A stretch of DNA of 64,000 nt from Aquimarina pacifica (lineage in GTDB: Bacteria; Bacteroidota; Bacteroidia; Flavobacteriales; Flavobacteriaceae): positions 62,001-126,000 of the forward strand of contig NZ_JACC01000013.1 in assembly GCF_000520955.1 (NCBI RefSeq), written 5' to 3'. Below, piece after piece: positions 35,248-45,334 of this stretch. Under the pieces are notes generated by a model that made no database searches, was not told the origin of the DNA, and was given only the letters and a program-made list of their open reading frames with translations. The position numbers and the translations under genes are program-made. Every line of letters starts with the position of its first letter. The stretch's first letter is position 1.

Positions 35248-35802
35248 TTATGGGTTTGATTCTTCTGCTTGCTCCAAATGAATCATTGCAAACACCGCAT
35301 AATTAATCATATCCTGATAATTAGCATCAATCCCTTCACTTACTAGTGTTTTTCCTTTATTATCTTCAATTTGCTTGACGCGCAATAATTTCTGAAGAAT
35401 AAGATCTGTAAGCGAACTTACTCTCATGTCACGCCATGCCTCTCCATAATCATGATTCTTATTCATCATTAATTCTTTGGTAATCCCTATATGTTTATCA
35501 TATAAATCTGCTGCTTCTTGAAGAGACAGATCGGGTTGCTCTGCTACACCTTTCTCGAGTTGTATTAGGGCCATTATGCTGTAATTAATAATCCCTATAA
35601 ACTCAGAAACCTCTCCCTCATCTACTTTGCGCTCTTCATTCTCCTGTAAACCACGTATGCGCTGCGCCTTGATAAAAATTTGATCTGTTAGTGACGGTAG
35701 TCGTAATATACGCCAAGCACTACCATAATCTTTCATCTTTTTAACAAATAGATCCCTGCATATTGTAATTATCGAATCGTATTGTGTAGTCGTATCTTGC
35801 AT
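35248..35802 (-). CDS. DUF1599 domain protein
   Basis: A 184-aa protein from the ATG at 35802; four extra upstream codons lead only to a TTG. It contains two internally similar halves, each with the pattern KxKDYGxAWRxxRxxSLTDxI (KMKDYGSAWRILRLPSLTDQ and NKNHDYGEAWRDMRVSSLTD), and each followed by a YxxMAxIxLE helix. That duplication is characteristic of the family. Function is unknown; the fold has been related to nucleotide-pyrophosphohydrolase-like helical proteins. It is divergent from folP, 94 bases away. Confidence 0.9.
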   Translation of the reverse strand: MQDTTTQYDSIITICRDLFVKKMKDYGSAWRILRLPSLTDQIFIKAQRIRGLQENEERKVDEGEVSEFIGIINYSIMALIQLEKGVAEQPDLSLQEAADLYDKHIGITKELMMNKNHDYGEAWRDMRVSSLTDLILQKLLRVKQIEDNKGKTLVSEGIDANYQDMINYAVFAMIHLEQAEESNP

Positions 35803-35896
35803 AAAACTGTTCAATTTTGCGTAAATTTCGCTTTAATATGGGAATTAAAAAAATGATACCTCAAGTTTAGAAATAAAAATACACGAAATCTCAAAA

Positions 35897-36721
35897 ATGA
35901 CAATCAATTGCAAAGGTTCTCTTATTGATCTATCTACCCCAAAAGTAATGGGTATTCTTAATCTGACTCCAGACTCATTCTATGATGGAGGAACCTATAA
36001 AAATGAAACTGAAATCCTTAAAAAGACTGAAAAAATGCTCTTAGAAGGAGCAACTTTTATTGATATAGGTGCATACTCATCACGGCCCGGCGCAGACCAT
36101 ATCACATCTCAGGAGGAAAAAAAAAGAATACTCCCAATCGTTACACTGGTATGTAATGAGTTTCCCGAAATCCTAATTTCTATTGATACCTTTAGAAGCG
36201 AGATTGCCCAAGTTTGTATTGAAGCTGGCGCTTCATTGATAAACGATATATCTGCAGGTAGCCTAGACAATACTATGATCACAATGATGGGAAAACTCAA
36301 AGTACCTTATATCATGATGCATATGAGAGGAACACCAAAAACTATGAAATCTCTTGATCAATATGACAATATTACGCATGAGTTAAATATCTATTTTGCT
36401 GAAAAAATTGCCGAAGCAAGAAAAGCTGGAATCAATGATATTATTATAGACCCCGGATTTGGTTTCGCAAAAAACACACTGCAAAATTTTGAATTACTCA
36501 AAAAACTATCCTTATTAAAATTTCACAACCTACCTGTTTTGGCAGGAGTTTCAAGAAAATCTATGATCTATAAAACATTAGATACTTCGCCATCAAAAGC
36601 ACTAAATGGCACTACATGTCTAAATACAATTGCTTTATTAAACGGAGCTTCAATTCTAAGGGTTCATGATGTTAAGGAAGCTGTAGAATGTGTTACGCTG
36701 GTTGCCGCAGCTTGTAACTAA
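35897..36721 (+). CDS. folP: Dihydropteroate synthase
   Basis: A 274-aa TIM-barrel enzyme that joins p-aminobenzoate to the pterin pyrophosphate in folate synthesis, the target of sulfonamides. Signature segments are GILNLTPDSFYDGG near the N-terminus, DIGAYSSRPGA, LINDISAG, PYIMMHMRGTPKTM, DPGFGFAKN and a C-terminal RVHDVKEA. Length is typical. It is followed by the cdaA gene on the same strand, a common flavobacterial arrangement. Confidence 0.96.
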   Translation: MTINCKGSLIDLSTPKVMGILNLTPDSFYDGGTYKNETEILKKTEKMLLEGATFIDIGAYSSRPGADHITSQEEKKRILPIVTLVCNEFPEILISIDTFRSEIAQVCIEAGASLINDISAGSLDNTMITMMGKLKVPYIMMHMRGTPKTMKSLDQYDNITHELNIYFAEKIAEARKAGINDIIIDPGFGFAKNTLQNFELLKKLSLLKFHNLPVLAGVSRKSMIYKTLDTSPSKALNGTTCLNTIALLNGASILRVHDVKEAVECVTLVAAACN

Positions 36722-36875
36722 CAACTAATTATGTGGTATAGTGACTTATGCACAATACTATATCGGGGCTAAATAAACAACATTATACAGTAATTTTATA
36801 CAAGAAACGGTATTATGTAGCTTTTCAAATCTTAGTTTGGCTAATTTTTCTATTTTTACATAAACACAAAAACAT

Positions 36876-37652
36876 TTGGATTTAATTAACCTTAGAATAT
36901 TAGATATTCTTGATATCGTTCTTGTCGCTTTTCTTCTATACTATATATATAAGTTAGTAAAAGGGACAGCAGCAATTAATATTTTTATCGGAATTGTTAT
37001 TATTTACCTAGTCTGGAAACTTACTCAATTTCTTGCTATGGAAATGTTAAGTAGTGTTTTGGGAGAATTTATTGGCGTTGGGATGTTTGCACTTATTGTT
37101 GTTTTTCAACAAGAAATACGAAAATTCCTTTTAATGTTAGGTTCTACTAATTTTGGGAGACGACGTAAGTTTCTGAAGCAATTAAAATTTATAAGAGACA
37201 CACCAGAGGATAGTACTACGAATGTAAAAGCTATTATAGATGCATGTATGAATATGTCAAAAACCTATACTGGGGCACTTATTGTTATTAAAAGAAATAC
37301 GTCTCTGGATTTTGTAAAAACTACCGGAGATAGTATGGATATTGTCCTGAACACCCCCATATTAGAAAGTGTTTTTTATAAAAATAGCCCTTTACATGAT
37401 GGTGCTATGATTATAGAAGATAACCATATTGTTGCCACAAGAGCTATTCTCCCTGTGTCTAATGAGAATACAATGCCCCTGCGCTTTGGGTTAAGACATC
37501 GTGCTGCAGTAGGGATTACAGAAAAAACAGACTCCCTGGCATTGGTAGTAAGTGAGGAAACTGGCAGGATTTCTTATATCAAAAATGGAGAGTTTGTTAT
37601 TTTTAAAACAGAAGAAGAACTTATTGAGAAAATAAAAAGAGATTTAGTTTAA
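36876..37652 (+). CDS. cdaA: CdaA-type diadenylate cyclase (c-di-AMP synthase)
   Basis: A 258-aa protein with three N-terminal transmembrane helices (about residues 10-75) and a DAC domain carrying DGAMII near residue 174 and GLRHRAAVGI near 206, the metal/ATP-binding DGA and RHR motifs. It makes cyclic di-AMP from ATP at the inner membrane. The best start is TTG at 36876 (LDLINLRILD); no in-frame ATG occurs before the first helix. It overlaps the next gene by one base (TAATG), implying translational coupling. No CdaR gene is adjacent. Confidence 0.93.
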   Translation: MDLINLRILDILDIVLVAFLLYYIYKLVKGTAAINIFIGIVIIYLVWKLTQFLAMEMLSSVLGEFIGVGMFALIVVFQQEIRKFLLMLGSTNFGRRRKFLKQLKFIRDTPEDSTTNVKAIIDACMNMSKTYTGALIVIKRNTSLDFVKTTGDSMDIVLNTPILESVFYKNSPLHDGAMIIEDNHIVATRAILPVSNENTMPLRFGLRHRAAVGITEKTDSLALVVSEETGRISYIKNGEFVIFKTEEELIEKIKRDLV

Positions 37653-38434
37653 TGAATAAACCGATTGTTGTTACTAGTTGTAAAAATTGCAAACAAAACA
37701 TAGAAAATTATATTTTTTGTCCAAAATGCGGTGCAAAAAAAATTACAAACCGAATTACCTTTTCATATCTTATATTAGAATTTACCAATCGGTTTTTGAA
37801 TCTTGACAACTCGTTTTTAAAAACATTTTTACACCTATTCACTAAACCCGAAGAGGTCATAAAAGGATATATCAATGGGTTAAGAAAACGATACATTAAT
37901 GCTTTCGGATATTTTGCTATATCCGTTACGATAACTGGATTTTACTCCTTCATTATGAAAGGTAGAATGCTAGAGTTAATAGCTTTGAATTCTACATCAG
38001 AAGAACAATTATCATTCTCACAAGCCAGTACAGATTTTAGCTATCAATACCAATCCTTAATAAGCATTCTTATTATCCCATTGTTAGCACTAATATCGCG
38101 ACTTGTTTTCATCAATTTCAAAAAGTACAATCTAACAGAACATTTTGTAATTTATCTTTATGCGTATTCGCATATTGTAATGTCCACTTCTTTTTTATTG
38201 ATGCCTTTAGCATTTATTACAGATAATATTTATATTTCTATTTTAGTATCATTTCCTATATACATACTATATATTTCCTACGTTCTAAAGCGAATTTATG
38301 ACATCAGTGTAAAGAGAATTGTTCTTAAAGCCTTGCTGTGCCTACTAATAGTTTTCTTTGTATTTATTTTAATAGTTTGTGGTATTGTAGTCTTAATTAA
38401 AACAGGTATTATTTCTGTACCTGCCGTATCCTAA
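37652..38434 (+). CDS. DUF3667-like zinc-ribbon membrane protein
   Basis: A 260-aa protein with an N-terminal zinc ribbon (CKNCKQ and CPKCGAK, residues about 10-28), a soluble stretch with LHLFTKPEEVIKGYINGLRK and a polytopic C-terminal part of about five helices. The combination matches DUF3667 proteins, which are of unknown function. Translation is coupled to cdaA through the one-base stop-start overlap, so a link to c-di-AMP metabolism is possible but unproven. It converges with the ABC exporter gene 15 bases away. Confidence 0.8.
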   Translation: MNKPIVVTSCKNCKQNIENYIFCPKCGAKKITNRITFSYLILEFTNRFLNLDNSFLKTFLHLFTKPEEVIKGYINGLRKRYINAFGYFAISVTITGFYSFIMKGRMLELIALNSTSEEQLSFSQASTDFSYQYQSLISILIIPLLALISRLVFINFKKYNLTEHFVIYLYAYSHIVMSTSFLLMPLAFITDNIYISILVSFPIYILYISYVLKRIYDISVKRIVLKALLCLLIVFFVFILIVCGIVVLIKTGIISVPAVS

Positions 38435-38449
38435 AAAATCGAATTATAT

Positions 38450-40213
38450 TTATTCGATAACCGTAGCAAATTGCACCTCGTATAAATTTCTATAGTACCC
38501 CGATTCAATCTCGAGAAGTTCGTTATGAGTACCTTGCTCTACAATCTCACCTTGATTCATAACAATAATTTTATCGGCATTCTTGATAGTTGCTAATCGA
38601 TGTGCAATCACAATAGATGTCCTACCCTCGGTTATTTTATCAGTAGCATCCTGAATTAATTGTTCACTATACGAATCAATAGATGAAGTAGCTTCATCTA
38701 ATACCAGAATACTTGGTTCGGTGACATAGGCTCGCAAAAAAGATATTAACTGGCGCTGGCCAGATGAGAGCATTGCCCCTCTTTCTTTTACATTGTACTG
38801 ATACCCATTAGGCAATGTCATTATAAAATCATGAATTCCTATTTCCTTAGCTGCAAGCTGTACTTGCTCCTCGGTTATAGAAGCGTTATTAAGAGTAATA
38901 TTATTTAATATTGTATCTGCAAATAGAAATACATCTTGTAACACAACTGCTATATTTCTTCGCAAACTTGTCAATTCAATGTCTTGAATATTGGTGTTAT
39001 CAATAGAAATAACTCCACTATCAATTTCATAAAATCTATTAAGAAGATTAATGATTGTTGATTTTCCGGCTCCTGTAGCCCCAACAATAGCAACAGTCTG
39101 ACCTGCATTAACATTGAACGAAATTCCTTTTAAAACCTCCTCAGACGCTACGTAACTAAATCGAACATCTTCAAAGGTGATCCTACCTTTTACATTCTCT
39201 AGAAGTAGCTTTCCATCATTTTCAATTTTAGACTCTGTATCCAGAATGGCAAAAACACGATTTGCAGCTACCATCCCCATTTGCAGTGAATTAAATTTAT
39301 CTGCAATCTGTCGCAATGGTCTAAAAAGCATTTGCACCAACTCTACAAAAGCAATAACCACACCTAATGTTATGACATCTCCCTGAGCTGCTTTGAGCCC
39401 ACCGAACCATACAATTAAACCAATAGTTACAGAACTAGACATTTCTGCAATGGGGAAAAAAATAGAATTGTACCAAACTGTTTTTATCCAACCTTTCTTA
39501 TGTTTTTCATTGATAGCTCTAAAATTATCATACTCTATTTTCTCTCTTGTAAAAAGCTGCACAATTTTCATTCCCGTAATTCGCTCTTGAACAAAAGAAT
39601 TCAGATTAGAAACCTGAGTTCTTACTTCTTCAAACGCAGTTTTCATCTTTTGCTGAAAAATTCGCGTAGCATAGACAATCAATGGCAATACCAGTAAAAC
39701 CAATAAAGTAAGTTGCCAACTCTGGTATAGCATGTATCCTAAAATCACAGACATTTTGAGTAAATCACTGATTATCATGAATAATCCCTGACTAAAAATA
39801 CTTGCTATAGTCTCTATATCACTCACCGCTCGCGTAACTAAACGCCCTACCGCGGATTTGTCATAATACTGTTTTTTAAATCCAAGCATATGCTCAAAGA
39901 GCTGAACCCGTATATCTCGAATAACCTCCTGCCCTAACCAATTGGCAAAATAAATAAACAAAAATTGAGAAATCACTTCTAGTAACAATACAACAAGCAT
40001 CGCACTAACGAAGAAAACCAAAAGCTCATTATCTCTAGGAATAATAGTTTTATCTATAGTTTGCTGTAATAGAAAAGGCCTAAGCACAGCAAATATTGAC
40101 AATAGTATAGCTGCAAAAGCTACAAAATAAAAAGTCATCCGATAAGGATTGGTATGCGTAATTAATCGTCTAAACAACTTAAAGTCAAAAGCCTTACCAT
40201 TTTTATCTGCCAT
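38450..40213 (-). CDS. ABC exporter (MsbA/MdlB-like half-transporter)
   Basis: A 587-aa protein with six N-terminal transmembrane helices (about residues 25-310) and a C-terminal nucleotide-binding domain. Walker A is GATGAGKST near residue 385, the signature is LSSGQRQL near 487, and Walker B is ILVLDEATS near 510, followed by the H-loop IAHRLATI. It should work as a dimer and export a lipid or drug-like substrate. It abuts truA with no gap. The substrate cannot be told from sequence. Confidence 0.93.
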   Translation of the reverse strand: MADKNGKAFDFKLFRRLITHTNPYRMTFYFVAFAAILLSIFAVLRPFLLQQTIDKTIIPRDNELLVFFVSAMLVVLLLEVISQFLFIYFANWLGQEVIRDIRVQLFEHMLGFKKQYYDKSAVGRLVTRAVSDIETIASIFSQGLFMIISDLLKMSVILGYMLYQSWQLTLLVLLVLPLIVYATRIFQQKMKTAFEEVRTQVSNLNSFVQERITGMKIVQLFTREKIEYDNFRAINEKHKKGWIKTVWYNSIFFPIAEMSSSVTIGLIVWFGGLKAAQGDVITLGVVIAFVELVQMLFRPLRQIADKFNSLQMGMVAANRVFAILDTESKIENDGKLLLENVKGRITFEDVRFSYVASEEVLKGISFNVNAGQTVAIVGATGAGKSTIINLLNRFYEIDSGVISIDNTNIQDIELTSLRRNIAVVLQDVFLFADTILNNITLNNASITEEQVQLAAKEIGIHDFIMTLPNGYQYNVKERGAMLSSGQRQLISFLRAYVTEPSILVLDEATSSIDSYSEQLIQDATDKITEGRTSIVIAHRLATIKNADKIIVMNQGEIVEQGTHNELLEIESGYYRNLYEVQFATVIE

Positions 40214-40960
40214 CTATTTACGGTATATATTAGTAGGATATTGAACAGAGGTTAAGTATAATCCATGCGCAGGGACAGAATATCCAGCCTGTCCTCGATC
40301 TTCACTTTTAATAATACGAATCAAATCTTCTTTTGTTATTTTACGTTCTCCTATCTCAATAAGAGTCCCAACAATTGCTCTTACCATATTTCTCAAAAAC
40401 CTATTTGCCGAAATTTTAAATACTAAATGGTTGTCATTAACGACCCACAATGCCTCTGTAATAGTACAATTATACGTTTTTACATCGGTTTTCGACTTAC
40501 TAAAACATTTAAAATTAGTATAGTTTAACAGTAATTTAGCAGCTTCATTCATGAGCCCGACGTCCAATACTTTTTTTACATAATAGCAAGAATCAAGGCT
40601 AAAAGGGTCTTTTATCATCGTAACATAATACTCATATGACCTACTTACTGCATCAAAACGAGCATGAGCATCGTCTTGCACTTCAACAACCCTATTTACA
40701 GCAATCTCTCTTGGCAATATGGCATTTAATTTATATTTAAAACGTTCCTCTTCTAATTTATTTTTAGTATCAAAATGAGCCATTATTTGTTTTGCATGTA
40801 CACCTGCATCTGTTCTTCCGGCCCCTACAATACTAATTCCCTCTCTTAACAATGTAGACAAGGCCTGTTCTAAAACTTCCTGAACAGAAATTGCATTCGG
40901 CTGACGTTGCCAACCATGATATGGTGTTCCATTGTAAGAAAGCTCTAAAAAATACCTCAT
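40214..40960 (-). CDS. truA: tRNA pseudouridine38-40 synthase
   Basis: A 248-aa TruA with the catalytic Asp in GAGRTDAGVHA near residue 52, an N-terminal YFLELSYNGTPYHGWQRQP and the C-terminal RFLRNMVRAIVGTLIEIG. It modifies the anticodon arm of tRNA. Length is typical. The stop is immediately followed by the ABC exporter start on the same strand. Confidence 0.97.
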   Translation of the reverse strand: MRYFLELSYNGTPYHGWQRQPNAISVQEVLEQALSTLLREGISIVGAGRTDAGVHAKQIMAHFDTKNKLEEERFKYKLNAILPREIAVNRVVEVQDDAHARFDAVSRSYEYYVTMIKDPFSLDSCYYVKKVLDVGLMNEAAKLLLNYTNFKCFSKSKTDVKTYNCTITEALWVVNDNHLVFKISANRFLRNMVRAIVGTLIEIGERKITKEDLIRIIKSEDRGQAGYSVPAHGLYLTSVQYPTNIYRK

Positions 40961-41143
40961 TTTCTATTGATCATCCGATTAAAAAAAAGCCATTCCTTTC
41001 AACTATTTTTTAGCACACAAATTGAAAGTAATATCTTATTTTTGTTTCAAAATTAAGCACAAATATACGCTTTAAAACAGAATTTAAGTGATCGCTTATA
41101 CGCCATTTCTTTCTCATTTTACAATTCATTTATTTATCTAATT

Positions 41144-41638
41144 TTGAAAAAAATACTTCTACTTAGTGATACACATAGTTATGTTGATGATCGTATTTTA
41201 CACTATGTATCAGAGGCCGACGAAGTCTGGCATGCAGGAGATATTGGTGACCTAAAAGTTACTGACTCTATAGCATCAATAAAGCCATTGCGCGCAGTAT
41301 ATGGTAATATCGATAATCATAAAATAAGGGCGACTTTTCCTTTGAACCAAAGATTTACGATCGAAGATGTTTCTGTATGGATAACGCACATTGGGGGATA
41401 CCCTCCAAAATATAATAACAATACTAGAGATGAGATTAAATCGAATCCTCCAAAACTATTTATTTGCGGTCATTCTCATATTCTCAAAGTTATTCCTGAT
41501 AAAAAAAATGGTGTTTTACATATGAATCCAGGTGCTGCAGGAAAACATGGGTTTCATAAAGTTAGAACAATGCTTAGATTTGAAGTAAATAATGGTTCTA
41601 TAGATAATCTTGAAGTTATTGAATTAGGAAAAAAGTAG
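41144..41638 (+). CDS. YfcE-like metallophosphoesterase
   Basis: A 164-aa single-domain calcineurin-like phosphoesterase. Metal-binding motifs appear in order: LLSDTHSY (residues 6-13), EVWHAGDIGD, AVYGNIDNH, THIGGYPP and ICGHSHI. Such enzymes act as small phosphodiesterases; substrate unknown. The best start is TTG at 41144, which puts the first motif at the usual distance from the N-terminus. It ends at a shared bidirectional terminator. Confidence 0.93.
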   Translation: MKKILLLSDTHSYVDDRILHYVSEADEVWHAGDIGDLKVTDSIASIKPLRAVYGNIDNHKIRATFPLNQRFTIEDVSVWITHIGGYPPKYNNNTRDEIKSNPPKLFICGHSHILKVIPDKKNGVLHMNPGAAGKHGFHKVRTMLRFEVNNGSIDNLEVIELGKK

Positions 41639-41666
41639 TCCTAATTCATTACTTTTTTAACAAATA

Positions 41667-41698
41667 AAAAACCCGGAGTTTGCCAACTCCGGGTTTTT
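41667..41698. terminator. Bidirectional terminator between phosphoesterase and DUF4293 genes
   Basis: A perfect 14-bp stem (AAAAACCCGGAGTT with AACTCCGGGTTTTT) and a TGCC loop, flanked by T runs on both strands. It serves the convergent genes ending at 41638 and 41728. Confidence 0.95.
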
Positions 41699-41727
41699 AA
41701 CGCACTAATACTACTAAGATTTTAGGT

Positions 41728-42138
41728 TTATCGTAATCGATCAACAGATTTTACAAGATTTTCATCCTTTTTAATAGCCTTATTGGCCATTACAACTAAA
41801 ACGATAGAAATAATAGGGATGATCATCCCAATACCTTTCTCAGAAACTTGAGTTTCTCCAGATATCGTTAGTGACCAATAAACAAATACTCCTAGTAAAA
41901 TAAAGTTTAATAAGATATTGATACGCCCCAATACAAATTGAAGCTTTCTATTTTTAAATAAAAAAATGGACACCAAAGATAAGATTGCAGACCCTATAAA
42001 TAATGCCAAAAGAAAAACCTCGTCTCTAACATAAAGTGCATCATTATTTTGCGTAAATGCATACGGAAAATAAATAAAAAGTACACCCGAGGCTAGAGCA
42101 GCTAATAAAAGATAGACAGTTTGAATTCTTTGTAACAT
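41728..42138 (-). CDS. DUF4293 family membrane protein
   Basis: A protein of 136 aa from the ATG at 42138 (MLQRIQTVYLLLAALASG), the family's usual start; the frame extends 30 codons further but that part is basic and not family-like. Four transmembrane helices are visible. DUF4293 proteins are Bacteroidota-specific and of unknown role. The gene is divergent from rho, a common neighbour in Flavobacteriia. Confidence 0.88.
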   Translation of the reverse strand: MLQRIQTVYLLLAALASGVLFIYFPYAFTQNNDALYVRDEVFLLALFIGSAILSLVSIFLFKNRKLQFVLGRINILLNFILLGVFVYWSLTISGETQVSEKGIGMIIPIISIVLVVMANKAIKKDENLVKSVDRLR

Positions 42139-42335
42139 CCCAATTTTTCTTATTGAAACGCAAAAATAAGAGTTTCTTTTTATAAATATGTGTAAAAAAT
42201 TAAAAATAAAGTTGTATACTTGCATCACAAATCTGTAATCCTCTCAACTGAGGTTACTTATCCTCATAACATAATTTTCCTAGAATTCTTCTTTTGAAAA
42301 TTTATACCTAAACGTAAATTATATAACAAATTTAA

Positions 42336-44039
42336 ATGTTAGAAATTTCTGAACTAAAAGCAAAAAAGCTTCCTGAATTGCAAGAAATTGCAAAAAATCT
42401 TAGCGTACCAAAATATCGTACCTTAAAAAAACTTGATTTGGTTTATCAAATACTTGACCATCAAGCCACAAACCCTAGTGCTGTTGCAAAGAGCACTGCG
42501 AACACAACCACTGAGAAAACAGAAACTGAAAAACCAAAAGAAACTCGACCTCGCAGACCTCGTGCTCGTAAACCTGAAAATGCAGAAAATGCAACGGCGA
42601 ATAAAGAAAATACAGCTCCGCCGCAAAATAAACCGACACAAAACAAACCTGCGCAACAAAACAAGGCACCTCAACAACAAAAAGCTCCCAGAGAAAATAA
42701 AGTAGAATCTCATACGCAAAACCCAAAAAACTCTGGTCCCAAAGCAAAAAACAACGAGAACACCGACACAAAAAAACATCCGCAAAATAATAACGAGGAT
42801 AAAAAGGACAATAGAAACAGAGGCAACGACAAAACCTCTCAAAATAAAAACCGCAATAATAACAACAAAAAAGAAAACGGGAATAGAGATAATAGAAATC
42901 GCTACAAAGAACCTGATTTTGAGTTTGAAGCTATTATCGAGAGCGAAGGTGTATTAGATATTATGCAAGATGGGTACGGGTTTCTAAGATCTAGTGATTA
43001 TAATTACCTTTCTTCTCCTGATGACATTTATGTTTCTCAATCACAGATAAGACTTTTTGGATTAAAAACCGGTGATACTGTCTTAGGACAAGTAAGGCCC
43101 CCTAAAGAAGGAGAAAAATATTTCCCTCTTATCAAGGTCAATAAAATCAACGGAATGGACCCTCAGGTTGTTCGTGACAGAGTTTCTTTTGAACATTTAA
43201 CTCCATTATTCCCGCAGGAAAAGTTTAAGTTAGCAGAACGACAAAGTACCATTTCTACACGAATTATGGATCTTTTTGCACCTATAGGAAAAGGACAACG
43301 TGGTATGATCGTATCGCAACCAAAAACAGGTAAAACCATGTTACTAAAGGATGTAGCCAATGCAATTGCTGCAAATCATCCTGAAGTATACCAAATGATT
43401 CTTCTTATAGATGAAAGACCTGAAGAAGTTACAGACATGCAGCGTAACGTAAAAGGAGAAGTAATCGCTTCAACATTTGACAAAGAAGCAAATGAACACG
43501 TTAAAGTCGCTAACATTGTATTAGAAAAAGCAAAAAGATTAGTAGAGTGCGGTCATGATGTTGTCATCCTGTTGGATTCGATAACAAGATTAGCCAGAGC
43601 ATATAATACTGTACAACCAGCAAGTGGTAAAATATTAAGTGGAGGAGTTGATGCAAACGCATTACACAAACCAAAACGATTCTTCGGAGCGGCACGTAAT
43701 ATAGAGAATGGTGGATCTTTATCCATTATTGCAACTGCTTTGACAGATACAGGATCTAAAATGGACGAAGTAATATTCGAAGAATTTAAAGGAACTGGTA
43801 ATATGGAGCTGCAATTGGATCGAAGAATTGCAAACAAACGTATATTCCCTGCAATAGACTTGATATCCAGTAGTACACGTCGTGATGATATCTTATTAGA
43901 TGACACGACAATCCAACGTATGTGGATTATGCGTAAATATCTAGCCGACATGAACCCTGTAGAAGCTATGGAATTTATTAACCAACGCTTCAAGCAGACT
44001 AAAAATAATGATGAATTTCTTATCTCAATGAACGGATAA
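42336..44039 (+). CDS. rho: Transcription termination factor Rho
   Basis: A 567-aa Rho. The N-terminal helical domain (residues 1-45) is followed by a long Asn/Lys/Pro/Gln-rich insertion (about 46-190), typical of Bacteroidota Rho. The cold-shock-like RNA-binding domain begins near [20 protein letters not shown], and the ATPase has Walker A SQPKTGKT near residue 331 and the Q-loop/R-loop segment with [12 protein letters not shown]. It forms a hexameric helicase ending transcripts. The low-complexity insertion is Lys/Arg-rich and probably disordered. Confidence 0.97.
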   Translation: MLEISELKAKKLPELQEIAKNLSVPKYRTLKKLDLVYQILDHQATNPSAVAKSTANTTTEKTETEKPKETRPRRPRARKPENAENATANKENTAPPQNKPTQNKPAQQNKAPQQQKAPRENKVESHTQNPKNSGPKAKNNENTDTKKHPQNNNEDKKDNRNRGNDKTSQNKNRNNNNKKENGNRDNRNRYKEPDFEFEAIIESEGVLDIMQDGYGFLRSSDYNYLSSPDDIYVSQSQIRLFGLKTGDTVLGQVRPPKEGEKYFPLIKVNKINGMDPQVVRDRVSFEHLTPLFPQEKFKLAERQSTISTRIMDLFAPIGKGQRGMIVSQPKTGKTMLLKDVANAIAANHPEVYQMILLIDERPEEVTDMQRNVKGEVIASTFDKEANEHVKVANIVLEKAKRLVECGHDVVILLDSITRLARAYNTVQPASGKILSGGVDANALHKPKRFFGAARNIENGGSLSIIATALTDTGSKMDEVIFEEFKGTGNMELQLDRRIANKRIFPAIDLISSSTRRDDILLDDTTIQRMWIMRKYLADMNPVEAMEFINQRFKQTKNNDEFLISMNG

Positions 44040-44065
44040 CGAAGTAAAAAAATCATATACTTTAT

Positions 44066-44102
44066 AAAAAAAGGCGTTCGAAGAAATTCGACGCCTTTTT
44101 TA
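44066..44102 (+). terminator. Terminator of rho
   Basis: GGCGTTCGAA and TTCGACGCC form a stem with one bulged base and a GAAA loop, flanked by A and T runs. It lies about 30 bases after the rho stop and could work on both strands. Confidence 0.85.
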
Positions 44103-44267
44103 TTGTTATTTGTTTTTTGCAAAAGTAATCGACTACCCGTTTTACATAAAAATACCGTTAAAGAGTTAATAATTTTTGAGTAAAAATGTTTTTCAGAAAT
44201 TGCCTATTTATATATTTGCTTAACTACTCAAACTAACAAATTATTTACACTTAAACACATACAACTT

Positions 44268-45188
44268 TTGCAACTAAACATACAAAACGAAACATCAAGG
44301 CTGAGAGCCGTAATTCTAGGTACGGCATCAAGCGTGGGGCCTATGCCCAAAATTGAAGATGCCTACGACCCAAAGTCGATTGAACACATAAAAGCAGGAA
44401 CCTACCCTATAGAATCCGATATGATAGGCGAAATGGATGCCGTAGCCAAGGTTTTTGAAAAATATAACGTACGCGTATATCGTCCTAAAGTAATAGAAAA
44501 TTACAATCAGATCTTCGCTAGAGATATCGCCTTGGTCATAGAAGACCAATTTATAACATCTAATATCTTACCTCATAGAGAAAAAGAAATCAGCGCTATT
44601 CAACATGTAATTGATAAAATAGCTCCTGACAAAATCCAAAGAGCATCATCAAAGGATATTCATTTTGAGGGAGGAGATATAATGATTCATAATGATCATA
44701 TATTCATAGGGACATATAAAGGAAAAGATTACTCAGAATGTATCGTTGCGCGAACAAATCTGAATGGTGTAGAATATATAAAATCTCTATTTCCGAATAA
44801 GACCATAAAAGAGTTTGACCTTAACAAATCAATGTTAGACCCAAAGGATAATGCTTTGCACTTAGATTGTTGTTTTCAACCTGTAGGAAAAAACAAGGCC
44901 ATTATTCATAAAGAGGGCTTTAGAAATCCTGATGATTACCAATTCCTGGTTTCCCTTTTCGGAAAAGACAACCTTTTTCATATTAACCGGGATGAGATGT
45001 ATCATATGAATTCTAATATTTTTTCTATTTCTGAAGATATTGTAATTTCTGAAAAGAATTTCTCTAGACTAAACAACTGGCTTAGAAGCCTTAACATTAC
45101 AGTTGAAGAAGTACCTTATGCAGAAATTGCAAAACAAGAAGGGTTATTACGTTGCTCAACAATACCACTAATACGAGACTCAAATTAA
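44268..45188 (+). CDS. Amidinotransferase/arginine-deiminase superfamily enzyme
   Basis: A 306-aa pentein-fold enzyme. Family motifs appear in order: IFARDIALVI near residue 86, HFEGGDIMI near 131, LHLDCCFQPVG near 202 and a catalytic Cys near the C-terminus (LLRCSTIP). Related enzymes deiminate or transfer the amidino group of arginine or its derivatives; the substrate here is undetermined. The best start is TTG at 44268 (LQLNIQNETSRL), because no ATG precedes the conserved N-terminus. It is followed by ctlX and an Rrf2 regulator on the same strand. Confidence 0.88.
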   Translation: MQLNIQNETSRLRAVILGTASSVGPMPKIEDAYDPKSIEHIKAGTYPIESDMIGEMDAVAKVFEKYNVRVYRPKVIENYNQIFARDIALVIEDQFITSNILPHREKEISAIQHVIDKIAPDKIQRASSKDIHFEGGDIMIHNDHIFIGTYKGKDYSECIVARTNLNGVEYIKSLFPNKTIKEFDLNKSMLDPKDNALHLDCCFQPVGKNKAIIHKEGFRNPDDYQFLVSLFGKDNLFHINRDEMYHMNSNIFSISEDIVISEKNFSRLNNWLRSLNITVEEVPYAEIAKQEGLLRCSTIPLIRDSN

Positions 45189-45334
45189 TCCTAATACTTT
45201 GTAAAATCAAGAGTGGTATTTTTTTTCTAAGTGCTATGGAAATGTATATTTTTTAAGAAAAATTAAAAAAGATCTAAAAAAACATTTGCAAATAGCATAC
45301 AAATTATGATTTATTTCAACTTAAAAAACTGAAA

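Noticed and set aside
42423..42842. 139-codon leftward frame inside rho
   Set aside because: Antisense to the Lys/Asn/Pro-rich insertion of Rho; a product of biased codons.
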